Translations under genes and position numbers: made by a program
From: Lyngbya sp. PCC 8106
Lineage (GTDB): Bacteria; Cyanobacteriota; Cyanobacteriia; Cyanobacteriales; Microcoleaceae
Reading direction: 5' to 3'
DNA: 26,484 bases
NCBI RefSeq assembly: GCF_000169095.1
Contig: NZ_AAVU01000065.1
Coordinates: forward strand, 1 to 26,484
The notes under the pieces: model-generated
The model's input: the letters and a program-made list of their open reading frames with translations, nothing else
What the model was told of the DNA's origin: nothing
The model's database searches: none
Part shown: piece after piece, positions 17,413 through 26,400 of the stretch
Layout of the letters: each line of letters starts with the position of its first letter
How positions within the stretch are numbered: position 1 is the first letter of the stretch

Positions 17413-17597
17413 TGTACGACCTCCTGCTTTTGACTCTCAAACACCAATAAACTCACCCTATACTTGTTAACCACCAACTCCCCAATCGGTTCAGAAAAAT
17501 TGCCCGATAAGTGGTTTTCCTGATCGCCAAATACAACAAAACATCCGGTTGTACCTCCTCCAATATAGCCCGACAAATTAAATACTACCCTTCCGTA
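17400..17597 (-). pseudogene. xisH: xisH remnant: 5' truncated and frameshifted
   Basis: Reading leftward from ~17575, one frame gives ILEEVQPDVLLYLAIRKTTY and then RAIF; a single missing base near 17500 shifts it, and the next frame gives EPIGELVVNKYRVSLLVFES and QKQEVVQWII with TAG at 17402-17400. Together they match the last ~65 residues of XisH. Upstream of ~17590 no XisH sequence remains and in-frame stops appear, so about half of the protein, including the nuclease core, is lost. Its end overlaps the xisI GTG start. Confidence 0.8.
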
Positions 17598-17626
17598 AGC
17601 GAATGGTGATTGATTTACTGAGTATG

Positions 17627-17666
17627 AAATGGGGTAATAGATTCTATTTTAGAGTGTACCCCATTT
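17627..17666 (-). terminator. Probable terminator of the second TPR-CHAT gene
   Basis: A perfect 10-base inverted repeat, AAATGGGGTA at 17627-17636 and TACCCCATTT at 17657-17666, with a 20-base AT-rich loop. It lies 5 bases beyond the stop codon of the CHAT gene, reading leftward. A good T-run is lacking, so it may instead be a stabilising hairpin. Confidence 0.5.
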
Positions 17667-17670
17667 TGTC

Positions 17671-20600
17671 TTAACTCAAGCCAACTGACTGAGGTTGAGA
17701 ATTCCATTCTCCCTGAAACACAAACGGCGCCCAAAAGAAAGGTGCGTTATAGTTATCAGATTGAATCATTTCTAACTGAACTTCTCGCATGGCTGTTGCA
17801 GGATTTGAACCCGTTTCTAATATTTTTCGATAATAATTTTGCATCAATTCCGAAGTCGAATTATCAGCAACCGCCCACAAACTTACTACAACTCGTTCGG
17901 CGCCGGCATACATAAATCCCCTCGTTAAACTCACCAATCCTTCGCCCCGAATATCCTGACCCACTCCCGTTTGACAGGCACTTAATACCACTAATTCAGC
18001 CGAAAGTGTTAAATTAAAGATATCACTCAATTGTAAAAATCCCGCTTTTTCTGTTCCTTGTTCATCATATAAAGAAAACACCAATCCTGATAATTCCGGT
18101 TGAGTTTCATTCAAAAGTCCGTGAGTGGCAAAATGAACGATTTGATATTGAGATAAATTAGAATCCGTTGCAGTTGTTCGGTTCGCATTAAAATCTAGTG
18201 CTAGTCGTTCTAAATTGTCGGGAACTAACGCTAAAATTGCTTCCGCTTCTTGGCGGGTGTGTTGTAAACGACCAAAAGATTTACCCAAAAAATCCTCTAG
18301 AGATTGTCTTAATACGATTGTATTAACATCATTGCTTTCAGTTTGGGGTTGAGAAGCAACTTGAAAACGAGGGTCATTTTCCTCAAAAACGGGGTCAGCA
18401 ATAACTACAACTTTTTTCGGGGCGGGTGTTCGTCCTTGAACTTGTTCTCGGAGAATTGCTAAACTGGAAGCGGAAGGTAAATTCACAATTTCATGCTGAA
18501 CAATTAACGGTGTGTAACTCCTATTTTGACCCCCCTCAGTCCCCCCTAAAAGGAGGGAAGAATTATCGCTTTTCTGACTCCCCTCGCCTTGTAGGAGAGG
18601 GGTTGGGGGAGAAGTCAACGGTAACGCCGCAAAGGGAACAGTTTGTAAAATACCATCCCCAACGATAACTAACCGTTTATTTCCTAACTGATTGATAACG
18701 GGAGATAATAAAATTTGACTCAACTTTTCACCCGTTGGCGGAACAACAGCCAGAGATTGAATTTCTTCTAAAAAAGATGTTGCTAACGCTTCAATATCTG
18801 AACGTTTTGGGAGTTGATAACTTTTGACTTCCGTTGTACTCACCAACCATAAAAAACTGCGTTCAGTTCCCAACGAATAAACTAATAAAACCGTCTCCTC
18901 ATCGATAACTTGTTGCTGAATTTCCGAGGCGGTTAACGGTGAGGGATATTGTAAATTGGCATATTGAGGACTATTGCGTTTAATTTCAACTTCTAGGTTT
19001 CGCAACTCACGCCGAATCGCTTCAATTTCCTGCTTTAATTCATCAATATTTCGTTCCCCCGGATTGAGTTTTCGAGTTTGGTCTAACGCATTCAGTTGTT
19101 GCAATAAACTCTTTTCTTCTGCCAACAATTGCGGGTCAACCCCTTTTTTAATATCCGCCCCCGACTCTGCCAAAATATCTAATAAACTCCTCGCCCGACC
19201 TCGTTCGCTGGCATTTAAGGCTTTGGCATCATAACCTTGATTGGGGTTTTGTTGGTGCAACTCCATCAACAAATCAATATAAAATTCATAGTAACCATAA
19301 ACAGTGGCAAAGTAAGACGTTCGTAAGTCTTGACTAATAATTTTCGTGCGGAGTTCTTCAATAATATTAATCGCTAATTCCATATCGGTTAAGGCTTCGG
19401 TGAGGTTGCCTTGACTACGTTTGAGGGAAGCAAAATTACCGAGAGTTGTCGCTTCCTGTGCTTTATCTCCCACCTGTCGCGATAGGGGAAGGGATTGGTT
19501 GAAGTAATCGAGCGCCTGTTGAGAGTCTCCTAAATCATTGTAGACAAAGGCAATATTATTGAGAGTGACCGCTTCCCCCGCCTTATCCCCCACCTGTCGC
19601 TGTAGGGGAAGGGATTGGTTATAGAAATCGAGCGCCCGTTGTTTGTCTCCCAAAGCATCGTAGACACTGCCAATATTGTTGAGAGTGACCGCTTCCCCCG
19701 CCTTATCCCCCACCTGTCGCTGTAGGGGAAGGGATTGGTTGAGGTAATCGAGGGCCGTTTGAGAGTCTCCCAAAGCATCGTAGACACGGCCAATATTGTT
19801 GAGAGTGACCGCTTCCCCCGCTTTATCCCCCACCTGTCGCCTTAAAGGAAGGGATTGGTTGTAGAAATCGAGGGCGGTTTGTTTGTCTCCTAAAGCAGAG
19901 TAGACAGCGCCAATATTGTTGAGAGTTATCGCTTCCTGTGCAATACCTCCTACCTGTCGGGATAGGGGAAGAGATTGGTTGTAGAAATCGAGGGCGATTT
20001 GTTTGTCTCCTAAAGCATCGTAGACAAGGCCAATATTGTTGAGAGTTATCGCTTCCTGTGCAATATCTCCTACCTGTCGGGATAGGGAAAGGGATTGGTG
20101 ATAGAAATCGAGGGCGATTTGTTTGTCTCCTAAAGCACTGTAAACATTGCCAATATTGTTGAGAGTGGTCGCTTCCCCCGCCTTATCCCCCACCTGTCGC
20201 GTTAAAGTAAGGGATTGGTTGAAGAAATCGAGGGCGGTTTGTGGGTCTCCTAAAGCATTGTAGACCAAACCAATATTGTTGAGAGTGGTGGCTTCGAGCG
20301 TTTTATCCCCCACCTGTCGCATTAGAGGAAGGGATTGGTTGAGATAATCGAGGGCGGTTTGTTTATCTCCCAAAGCATTGTAAACATTGCCAATATTGTT
20401 GAGAGTAGCTGCTTCCCCCCTTTTATCCCCCAGTTGTCGCGATAGGGGAAGGGATTGGTTGTAGTAATCGAGTGCCTTCTGTTTATCTCCTAATAAATCA
20501 GAAATTCTACCCAGTCCTAACAAACTATTAGCTTGTCCTTCCAAGTTTCCTGCTTGTCGATAAAGTTGTAGCGCCTTTTCCCAAACTACAATTGCTTGTT

Positions 20601-20799
20601 TATAAGATTCTGCTGTCCCTTGTCGAAAGAGTTCAAGTCCCTGCATTAATAATCTATCTGCTTCTGTATTGGGGTCTGTTTGGGCGATGACTTCTCCGCG
20701 ATACAGGGTTGGGGGTAGAGTTAACAAAGGGAAACCCAAGTTCAACAGAAAGATGCTGTTAACGCTGAGAATAGATAGCCACTGTTGGGGTAGACGCAT
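17671..20799 (-). CDS. TPR-CHAT protease, recently expanded TPR array
   Basis: I start at the ATG at 20799 (1042 residues), because GAGGAAAT lies upstream and the product begins MRLPQQWLSILSVNS, a signal-type hydrophobic segment; a start 12 codons earlier lacks a ribosome site. About 11 TPR units follow, most reading NNIGxVYxALGDKQ and ALDFYNQSLPL. A coiled-coil linker precedes the CHAT domain, with His893 in HFATHG and Cys942 in VLSACQTGVG, and the typical end FFWAPFVFQGEW. The protein probably acts at or outside the cytoplasmic membrane. Between two strands of the CHAT domain, about 30 residues are encoded by repeat DNA (18528-18616). No DUF928 gene sits next to this copy. Catalytic residues and frame are intact, so it should be active. 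Confidence 0.9.
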   Translation of the reverse strand: MRLPQQWLSILSVNSIFLLNLGFPLLTLPPTLYRGEVIAQTDPNTEADRLLMQGLELFRQGTAESYKQAIVVWEKALQLYRQAGNLEGQANSLLGLGRISDLLGDKQKALDYYNQSLPLSRQLGDKRGEAATLNNIGNVYNALGDKQTALDYLNQSLPLMRQVGDKTLEATTLNNIGLVYNALGDPQTALDFFNQSLTLTRQVGDKAGEATTLNNIGNVYSALGDKQIALDFYHQSLSLSRQVGDIAQEAITLNNIGLVYDALGDKQIALDFYNQSLPLSRQVGGIAQEAITLNNIGAVYSALGDKQTALDFYNQSLPLRRQVGDKAGEAVTLNNIGRVYDALGDSQTALDYLNQSLPLQRQVGDKAGEAVTLNNIGSVYDALGDKQRALDFYNQSLPLQRQVGDKAGEAVTLNNIAFVYNDLGDSQQALDYFNQSLPLSRQVGDKAQEATTLGNFASLKRSQGNLTEALTDMELAINIIEELRTKIISQDLRTSYFATVYGYYEFYIDLLMELHQQNPNQGYDAKALNASERGRARSLLDILAESGADIKKGVDPQLLAEEKSLLQQLNALDQTRKLNPGERNIDELKQEIEAIRRELRNLEVEIKRNSPQYANLQYPSPLTASEIQQQVIDEETVLLVYSLGTERSFLWLVSTTEVKSYQLPKRSDIEALATSFLEEIQSLAVVPPTGEKLSQILLSPVINQLGNKRLVIVGDGILQTVPFAALPLTSPPTPLLQGEGSQKSDNSSLLLGGTEGGQNRSYTPLIVQHEIVNLPSASSLAILREQVQGRTPAPKKVVVIADPVFEENDPRFQVASQPQTESNDVNTIVLRQSLEDFLGKSFGRLQHTRQEAEAILALVPDNLERLALDFNANRTTATDSNLSQYQIVHFATHGLLNETQPELSGLVFSLYDEQGTEKAGFLQLSDIFNLTLSAELVVLSACQTGVGQDIRGEGLVSLTRGFMYAGAERVVVSLWAVADNSTSELMQNYYRKILETGSNPATAMREVQLEMIQSDNYNAPFFWAPFVFQGEWNSQPQSVGLS
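18528..18616. repeat. In-frame dispersed palindromic repeats inside the CHAT domain
   Basis: Two adjoining GC-rich partly palindromic blocks: one with CCCCCCTCAGTCCCCCC and AGGAGGG, one with CTCCCCTCGCCTTGTAGG and GAGGGGTTGGGGGAGA. Both look like dispersed repeats common in cyanobacterial genomes. On the minus strand they encode SPPTPLLQGEGSQK followed by LLLGGTEGG, which does not fit the CHAT fold and is read in frame as a loop. Confidence 0.75.
19441..20520 (-). repeat. 120-base tandem repeat array (9 units) encoding TPRs
   Basis: Nine units with exactly 120 bases between equivalent points, each beginning GAGAGT on the plus strand and holding CACCTGTCGC and GGGAAGGGATTGGTT. Several neighbours differ at only a few bases, so the array has been expanded or homogenised recently. 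It lies inside the TPR-CHAT gene. Confidence 0.9.
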
Positions 20800-21300
20800 G
20801 AATGGGATTTCCTCACCGCAAGAACCACTCATCACAACATACGTCTGATGTTCGGGAGGTTATGCAACAATTAAGTGGGTGAGGCATGATTAAATCATAA
20901 AAGCTTGAAAATCTGAAAGCTATGTCAGAGAAAACATTTGATATTACTTAATTATCCGATCGCTTGTTAGATTTATTGTCACGTTAGCTGTGTTACCTTT
21001 ACATCATAAAGATCCCTTTGATTGATTATTAATAGCTCAGGCGATACGTCTGACGACCCGCTACGCGATCGCAGATTGAGTTCAACTCTATTTTTGGGTA
21101 ACTGACCAGTGGATGTTCGATGAACAGGATGTTGTTTATGTAACACTGGGTAAAAAAGAAATTAAAGAATAGCGATCGCAGTTTGAGAAGAAGTTTTGGG
21201 ACTGATGCGATCGCCGATACGTTGGTTGTGTTGAGAGACGGATCGGCAACTTGCAGTTAGTCTGAGTAAGGAAAAATCCTGCAATTTGTAATACAATTGC
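20800..21300. other. Intergenic region with HIP1 sites and the second 44-base repeat
   Basis: No convincing gene. It contains upstream DNA of the leftward CHAT gene, a short GC-rich stretch near 21045-21072 (ACGACCCGCTACGCGATCGC) of dispersed-repeat type, the 44-base repeat at 21172-21215, and a short frame near 21112-21171 (MFDEQDVVYVTLGKKE) that may be the end of a lost gene. Confidence 0.5.
21172..21215 (+). repeat. 44-base HIP1-ended repeat, copy 2
   Basis: Same orientation as 16629-16672, with three substitutions and no gaps. The two copies bracket the helicase remnant, xis genes and second TPR-CHAT gene. Confidence 0.85.
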
Positions 21301-21522
21301 TTAAGAATAATAGCCAGAGCCGCATCGATCGCGAACGGTAAGCCTCGTTTGAGTAATCAACGCTTTGATATCGGCATCGGACGGGATTTCTTGGGCAGCA
21401 ATACTCGCTTCTTCAACAATCGTATTGCCCAGACGAATATTATGGCAAGCATCCCACTCCGTTTCTGCGGTCAACTCGGTTTCATAGTGGACGACAATCC
21501 AATAGCGTTTCAAGTCACTCAT
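21301..21522 (-). CDS. Small hypothetical protein (73 residues)
   Basis: Starts at the ATG at 21522. It reads MSDLKRYWIVVHYETELTAE, then DACHNIRLGNTIVEEASIAA and ends RDRCGSGYYS. It looks like a real small alpha/beta protein with a stop at the end of an ordered sequence, but there is no clear ribosome site and I do not recognise the family. No operon partner is present. It may be a conserved hypothetical of cyanobacteria. Confidence 0.5.
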   Translation of the reverse strand: MSDLKRYWIVVHYETELTAETEWDACHNIRLGNTIVEEASIAAQEIPSDADIKALITQTRLTVRDRCGSGYYS

Positions 21523-22032
21523 ACAACTTTACAATTTTAAGGTTTTATATTCTAATTATTAATGAGAATGTAAATTAAATCCCGATTCGATCATCAATTA
21601 TCCTTCAGCATTGTTTTAACCACTATTAATTCGTTGGGCGATCTTCATCCCAAAATTGCAATAGCATTTTAATTGCGATCGACGAGGACATAATAACGTA
21701 GAAGATGGGAAATTCTGCGATCGCAATTTTCAACTTCACCAGTTGGCACTCCAAGTCAAATCGTGATAATTTGGATGCTGTTGCCCTAGTGTTGTTTTAT
21801 GAATTAACTCTTAAATGAAGCTAGTTAGTTTGTTGAAGGCAGTGAGAACTATTTGCAAGCCGCTACAAATAGTAATTTGGTTCACAAAAGGTTTCAAACC
21901 CCAAAGCTTACAGGCTGTATTTTGACAGGTTCAACAGGGTTGAACATACTAAAGTTGAGATAATATAATAGAGAGTTTGTAGTATAATGATTTATATTAT
22001 AGTTTTTTAAACATTAATTTTTGAGGTTTGTT
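21523..22032. other. Intergenic region upstream of the kinase gene
   Basis: About 510 bases without a supported gene. The left part holds HIP1-like sites (near 21675 and 21717); the right part is AT-rich and carries the kinase promoter candidate. Confidence 0.5.
21940..21969 (+). promoter_or_regulatory. Candidate promoter of the kinase gene
   Basis: TTGAAC (21940-21945), 18-base spacer, TATAAT (21964-21969), about 65 bases before the kinase start. A second TATAAT-like site lies near 21983. The match is good but the surrounding DNA is AT-rich. Confidence 0.4.
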
Positions 22033-23412
22033 ATGAGCAAAAATAAGAAAAAACCTTGGAATGAAAAGTGGGAAACTATTGAACAAATTGGTGGCGGTGG
22101 TCAAGGTCTAACTTTTCTAGTTAAGCCTAAAAACGACTCGTTTCCTACTGGTAACTATGTACTCAAAATACTTAAGAATCAAAAAAGTTTTGAAAGACGT
22201 TCGAGAATGCACATCGAAGTAACTGCTCTAGATGTATTGAATTGCCCAGGGATACCAAAGTTAATTGATTCAAATTCCCATCTTTTTAAAGAAGATATAC
22301 CTCTTTATATGGTGACTGAATTTATAGATGGAAGCACTTTGTATGATTTGATAGCAAGTGAAATAATGGACGTATTTGAGGGAATAAAATTGACGATAAA
22401 TTTGTTAAAAGCTCTTGAATATTGTCATCAAAACAGTATAGTACATAGAGATATTAAGCCAGACAATATCATTATTAAAAATGATGACATTGCTAGTCCA
22501 TTATTGATAGATTTTGGTATTTCTTTCAATAAACTTGATGACAATAATACAAGTTTAACACCTGTAGGCCAAGAATTAGGAAATAGATTTTTGCATCTTC
22601 CAGAACATAAACAAAAAAGTAACTTACAGAGAGATCCAAGATCTGACATAACACAAATTTGTGGTATTTTGTTTTTTGCTATAACAGGAAAAGTTCCTAC
22701 GCAGCTTTTTTATGAAGGAAGTAAACCACATCAGATGAAAGAAGCCCAACAAAAATTATCAGCTTTACCCGAACATATACTATCCAAAATTAATAGGGTT
22801 TTTGATAGAGCTTTTGAAGGAAGAATAGATTTCCGTTGGCAGTCTATCCCTGCGCTTAGAAATGCTTTATTAGATCTTTTAGAGTCAGAAAATAAAAAAC
22901 ATAAGAAAACTGAAGTTTTATTAGATTGTATCAAAGACAAAGCATCAAGTAATCTAGAAAAAAAAATATTTCAAAATTTAACTCAACAAATTCTTAAAAA
23001 AATTTATGATGTTGTCTCTGATCTGTCTAAAGAGCTTGGTTCAGAATTTGGGCTTGTTAGCTCAAAATTAAATGAACAAAAAATCATACGACCTGAAATT
23101 GACTGGGATGATTTAACATTTTTTCAGCCTGTTCTTGGTATAACTTATCAATATGGAAATCAATCATTTTTCCCTGGATTTGAGGGATACATAACAGGAA
23201 ATGAAGTTGTCTTAGTCTCAAGTTTTGAACACTATCGTCCCAAGTCTAAACTTGATAATTTTAATTTATTTGGCAAGAATGCTCCGGATTCAGATAAATT
23301 AGATGAACAAATTGAATTACTACGAACTCCTTTAAATGGTGAACCTGATTTTAGTGGTTTTGAAACACGTCTCAAAAACTTTTATTTGGAAGGTATAAAG
23401 AGTATGATGTGA
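22033..23412 (+). CDS. Ser/Thr protein kinase with unknown C-terminal domain
   Basis: 459 residues from the ATG at 22033, which has GAGG eight bases upstream; a TTG four codons earlier is less likely. All kinase elements are present: glycine loop IGGGGQGLTFLV at 19-30, Lys45 in VLKIL, Glu62, HRDIKPDN at 138-145, DFG at 160-162, an APE-like LPE at 189-191, and SDITQICGILFFAITGK. It should be a working Hanks-type kinase in the cytosol, with no membrane segment or sensor domain of known type. Residues ~295-459 form a domain I do not recognise, with a helical start and a beta-rich end (FFQPVLGITYQYG, then GNEVVLVSSFEHYRP). The gene is more AT-rich than its neighbours, which suggests separate acquisition. 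It runs convergently towards the DUF499 gene, 79 bases away. Confidence 0.9.
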   Translation: MSKNKKKPWNEKWETIEQIGGGGQGLTFLVKPKNDSFPTGNYVLKILKNQKSFERRSRMHIEVTALDVLNCPGIPKLIDSNSHLFKEDIPLYMVTEFIDGSTLYDLIASEIMDVFEGIKLTINLLKALEYCHQNSIVHRDIKPDNIIIKNDDIASPLLIDFGISFNKLDDNNTSLTPVGQELGNRFLHLPEHKQKSNLQRDPRSDITQICGILFFAITGKVPTQLFYEGSKPHQMKEAQQKLSALPEHILSKINRVFDRAFEGRIDFRWQSIPALRNALLDLLESENKKHKKTEVLLDCIKDKASSNLEKKIFQNLTQQILKKIYDVVSDLSKELGSEFGLVSSKLNEQKIIRPEIDWDDLTFFQPVLGITYQYGNQSFFPGFEGYITGNEVVLVSSFEHYRPKSKLDNFNLFGKNAPDSDKLDEQIELLRTPLNGEPDFSGFETRLKNFYLEGIKSMM

Positions 23413-23425
23413 ATCAGTTAGTTGT

Positions 23426-23455
23426 AGCGACAGCCATCTGCTGTAGCCCTCTTTT
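23426..23455 (+). terminator. Probable terminator of the kinase gene
   Basis: Stem GCGACAGC / GCTGTAGC with one mismatch and loop CATCT at 23427-23447, followed by CCCTCTTTT. It lies between two convergent genes, just after the kinase stop. Confidence 0.5.
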
Positions 23456-23491
23456 CACCCCCTGAACCCTCCCCTCTCCAAAAACAATTGC

Positions 23492-26398
23492 TTATTCTAA
23501 ATGAGACTCAGCTTTAATATCCATCTCATCTAAGGGTTCTTCAATAGCATTCCGAATCCAATTTAGCTCAAATTCCTTAGTTGTATGTGCCTTCACTTCA
23601 ATTTTTATAACCATATCTTCAGCTTTATCTGAAAGGGTTTGCAACACTTCAAACAACTGAAAAATATTAGTTTTATTTGCAATTGAACTCAGCTTGTAGC
23701 ACTTTGCCACTTTTTTACCGTCTTTAATGTCTACTGAAACACGCCTAACAATACTGCTGCTTTCAGACTTATATTCAACGGTTTTTATATCCTCTTTCGC
23801 CACCGAGGTTTGACCCGTAGAAACCGAATATAAATTCTGATCAACAGGTGTTAATTCTTCCCTCAAATCCTCTGCATTTTCCGTAAATTCTTCGGGAGGA
23901 TTGGCGGATTTACACTCCTCTTGAAGTCGGTTCACCAACCCGGAGGATAACAAATAACCGGATAAATCCAACTCATCCGCAGGAATTTTGCAGTTGAAAC
24001 TGATTAATTCTGCATTCTCAACCGTTGGTGTTTCTCCCCCAGTAAACGTCCCCGCCGGAACATAACCCAAATTTCCCTTTTCAATTGCTTGAAGAATTGC
24101 CGTTTTAATCGGTTCAACCCCCAACAACTTCGGATAATTGGGAAAACGGAAAAAGTAACTGACCAATTCTTCCGCTTGAATATAGTCTTTTTCTTCGCCG
24201 TCTAGCTGGGAAATTCGCAGCAATTTATTAGAAGTTAAGCTATCAAAAACATGGTTTTTCAACGCTTCAAAAACTCGTTCTTGTAATTTATGACTGGTAT
24301 TAATTTGGGAATGGAGGTCAATAATTTCGAGTTTATTCGGCGGTTGAATATTGGGATTAAATACGGGTAGGATAATATATTCATACAGTCGGCGCAGCGC
24401 CGCTTCAACTTCAGAATTTGCCTCTTTTTCCTTTGTACCCAGTTCCTCCCCGTCTTCTGCGGAAAATTTATATTTTTTCTTTTGTGCCAATAAAGAGGCG
24501 ATCGCCAAAGCCGTTCTTGCCCCTTTTCGTGCCTTATCCATTTGAGCTAAATTTGGAACTATAAACGCCAACGCATTCTTATAATCCCGCTTATCATTCC
24601 CCCGATTTTCCCACCAAATTAAAGCATCTTCTTTCACTTTTCCCTGGCTTTTTTCTGCCCAACTAGGGTCGAGATACACTATAATAAACTGAGAGATTTT
24701 ATCCGGTATCGCCGCCGAATCCTTCGGCCACAAAACCACCTTTCCGCGAGATTTTTGAAGATTTTGATTGAGAGAATTGCGAATCAGTTCTAAAACCTCA
24801 TCGCCCGTAACTTTACTTTCCTCATCGGCAATTAACTTGTTTAAATTCGGTTTGGTTTCAAATCGATATCGCTTGCCAACATAATGCAAATACAACAATT
24901 CATCTCGCAAATCACTTAACACTGTAGTAATGATTGTTCGCTCTAACCCTTCTGCGAGGCAGGAAGCCACAATATCTTGTTCAAGCACCCCCCGATCTTC
25001 CCCACCTCTGGCACCGAAAGAATACATTAAAATAGCAGAAGCTAAACGACTTCCTACCTTCAAACTGGCGATCGCAGGCGAATCATTGGCGATGCGTTTA
25101 TCGATGGCGTTGACTTTGGCTTTACGACCAATTAAATCGGCATTTATAACAGAATTGTAAGCGTCTCGTTCCCCAACTTGACTAAAGAAATTGTTGCGGA
25201 CTGCTTCGTTGTTAAAATCAATATTGCCGGGGGTAATTAACCAAGAGTTATCATTGCTTTGTTTGAGGGAATATATAACCGAGGCGAGAAACTGCAACGC
25301 ACCGCGAGTTCGCTGGTAGCTTGGCAAACTTCCCCAACGGTGATACATTAAATCTAATAAGTCAGGATGGAAAGGATAGCTATATTCAATGCGTTCGGCT
25401 AACAAGTTGGCTTGCCGTTCAACCTCCTGTTTTTCCCGCTTGGTGCTGGCGTAGCTTTCTTGAAATTTGCGAAATAATTCCGCCTGTTGACGGGCGACTT
25501 CTTTAATAATTTCCGGGTTGCCAATGTTAGAAAATAGCCGTTTTTGAACGACTTGCATAACTTCATCACCGGAAACGGGTTCTTTTTTCGCATCGTTGCG
25601 GGCGACCAATTTATCAAGGGTACTCAACAACCCTTCATTTCCCACCGCTTCTTGGACGCTGGCTTGCAAAGAATAGACTAAAACGGTTTTGGGTCGGTCT
25701 GCAACAACTTCGGTGAGTTTTTGAATGAAGGTGAGAACTTGGCGCCCGAAAGTAGAGTCTCCGACGGTTAATCCCATCGCGTTTTCGACGTAAATCAGAA
25801 ACTCATCCATTAAAATCAGGTTGGGGCGATCGCCTAATATTTGTCGAATTTCGTTGTTTCCGGGGGCGATGCGGTTTTCGTCGTTGTCTTTGACCAAATT
25901 ATACGCTTGTTGTCCGCCCAATTGCCAAGCCAGATAACCCCAAGGCGTGAGTATGCGGGGGCCATTTTCAACTTGTATCCCGGTACTGGCGTTAACATCC
26001 AAACCGATAAATGCGGCTACCGAGACTTCACCGGGGTCGGGAAGATAGGAGAGTAGAGGAAAGTTTTGCAGTTGCGATCGCGATTTGGCGATATGATAGA
26101 GGCTGACGAGGGCGTGGGTTTTACCGCCTCCGAAGGGAGTTCTTAGCTGCAAAACGCGATCGCCGGGTTCTCCTCCCAATCTTTTTAAAACGCTTTCTAA
26201 CAGGTTTTTCAGTTCCCCGGTGAGGTAGGTCGCCTCAAAAAATTTCCGGGCGTCGCGGTAAACTAAAGGACAACTGGCTTCATTGCGAATTACAGATCCC
26301 AATTTTGCCGCATAGGTGGCATTGTCTAGGTTTCCCGCTAATATATCGGCGTGGGGGGTAACAACTTGTGTCCAGGGTTTGAGTTGATAGGCTGTCAT
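23492..26398 (-). CDS. DUF499-type P-loop ATPase
   Basis: 968 residues. The N-terminus has the DUF499 pattern: LKPWTQVVTPHADILAGN, then FFEATYLTGELKNLL. Walker A is TPFGGGKTH at 87-95 and Walker B LILMDEF at 194-200, with KTVLVYSLQAS as a likely sensor strand near 238-248. Length and motif order fit a complete protein; the C-terminal ~250 residues are mixed and less conserved. No membrane segment. DUF499 ATPases typically accompany a DUF1156 DNA methylase and a helicase in defence loci (the Hma-type set, from memory). Here the gene reads leftward and its expected partners would lie to the right of the window. The start at 26398 lacks a strong ribosome site and abuts repeat DNA. ATPase assignment is firm; the defence role is from family context. 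Confidence 0.85.
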   Translation of the reverse strand: MTAYQLKPWTQVVTPHADILAGNLDNATYAAKLGSVIRNEASCPLVYRDARKFFEATYLTGELKNLLESVLKRLGGEPGDRVLQLRTPFGGGKTHALVSLYHIAKSRSQLQNFPLLSYLPDPGEVSVAAFIGLDVNASTGIQVENGPRILTPWGYLAWQLGGQQAYNLVKDNDENRIAPGNNEIRQILGDRPNLILMDEFLIYVENAMGLTVGDSTFGRQVLTFIQKLTEVVADRPKTVLVYSLQASVQEAVGNEGLLSTLDKLVARNDAKKEPVSGDEVMQVVQKRLFSNIGNPEIIKEVARQQAELFRKFQESYASTKREKQEVERQANLLAERIEYSYPFHPDLLDLMYHRWGSLPSYQRTRGALQFLASVIYSLKQSNDNSWLITPGNIDFNNEAVRNNFFSQVGERDAYNSVINADLIGRKAKVNAIDKRIANDSPAIASLKVGSRLASAILMYSFGARGGEDRGVLEQDIVASCLAEGLERTIITTVLSDLRDELLYLHYVGKRYRFETKPNLNKLIADEESKVTGDEVLELIRNSLNQNLQKSRGKVVLWPKDSAAIPDKISQFIIVYLDPSWAEKSQGKVKEDALIWWENRGNDKRDYKNALAFIVPNLAQMDKARKGARTALAIASLLAQKKKYKFSAEDGEELGTKEKEANSEVEAALRRLYEYIILPVFNPNIQPPNKLEIIDLHSQINTSHKLQERVFEALKNHVFDSLTSNKLLRISQLDGEEKDYIQAEELVSYFFRFPNYPKLLGVEPIKTAILQAIEKGNLGYVPAGTFTGGETPTVENAELISFNCKIPADELDLSGYLLSSGLVNRLQEECKSANPPEEFTENAEDLREELTPVDQNLYSVSTGQTSVAKEDIKTVEYKSESSSIVRRVSVDIKDGKKVAKCYKLSSIANKTNIFQLFEVLQTLSDKAEDMVIKIEVKAHTTKEFELNWIRNAIEEPLDEMDIKAESHLE

Positions 26399-26400
26399 TG

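Noticed and set aside
19441..20520. Regular repeats suggesting a CRISPR array
   Set aside because: The period is 120 bases, the repeats are in frame, and they encode TPRs; there are no short repeat/spacer units.
21112..21171. Short frame MFDEQDVVYVTLGKKE as a gene
   Set aside because: Only 19 codons, no ribosome site; at most the end of a lost gene.
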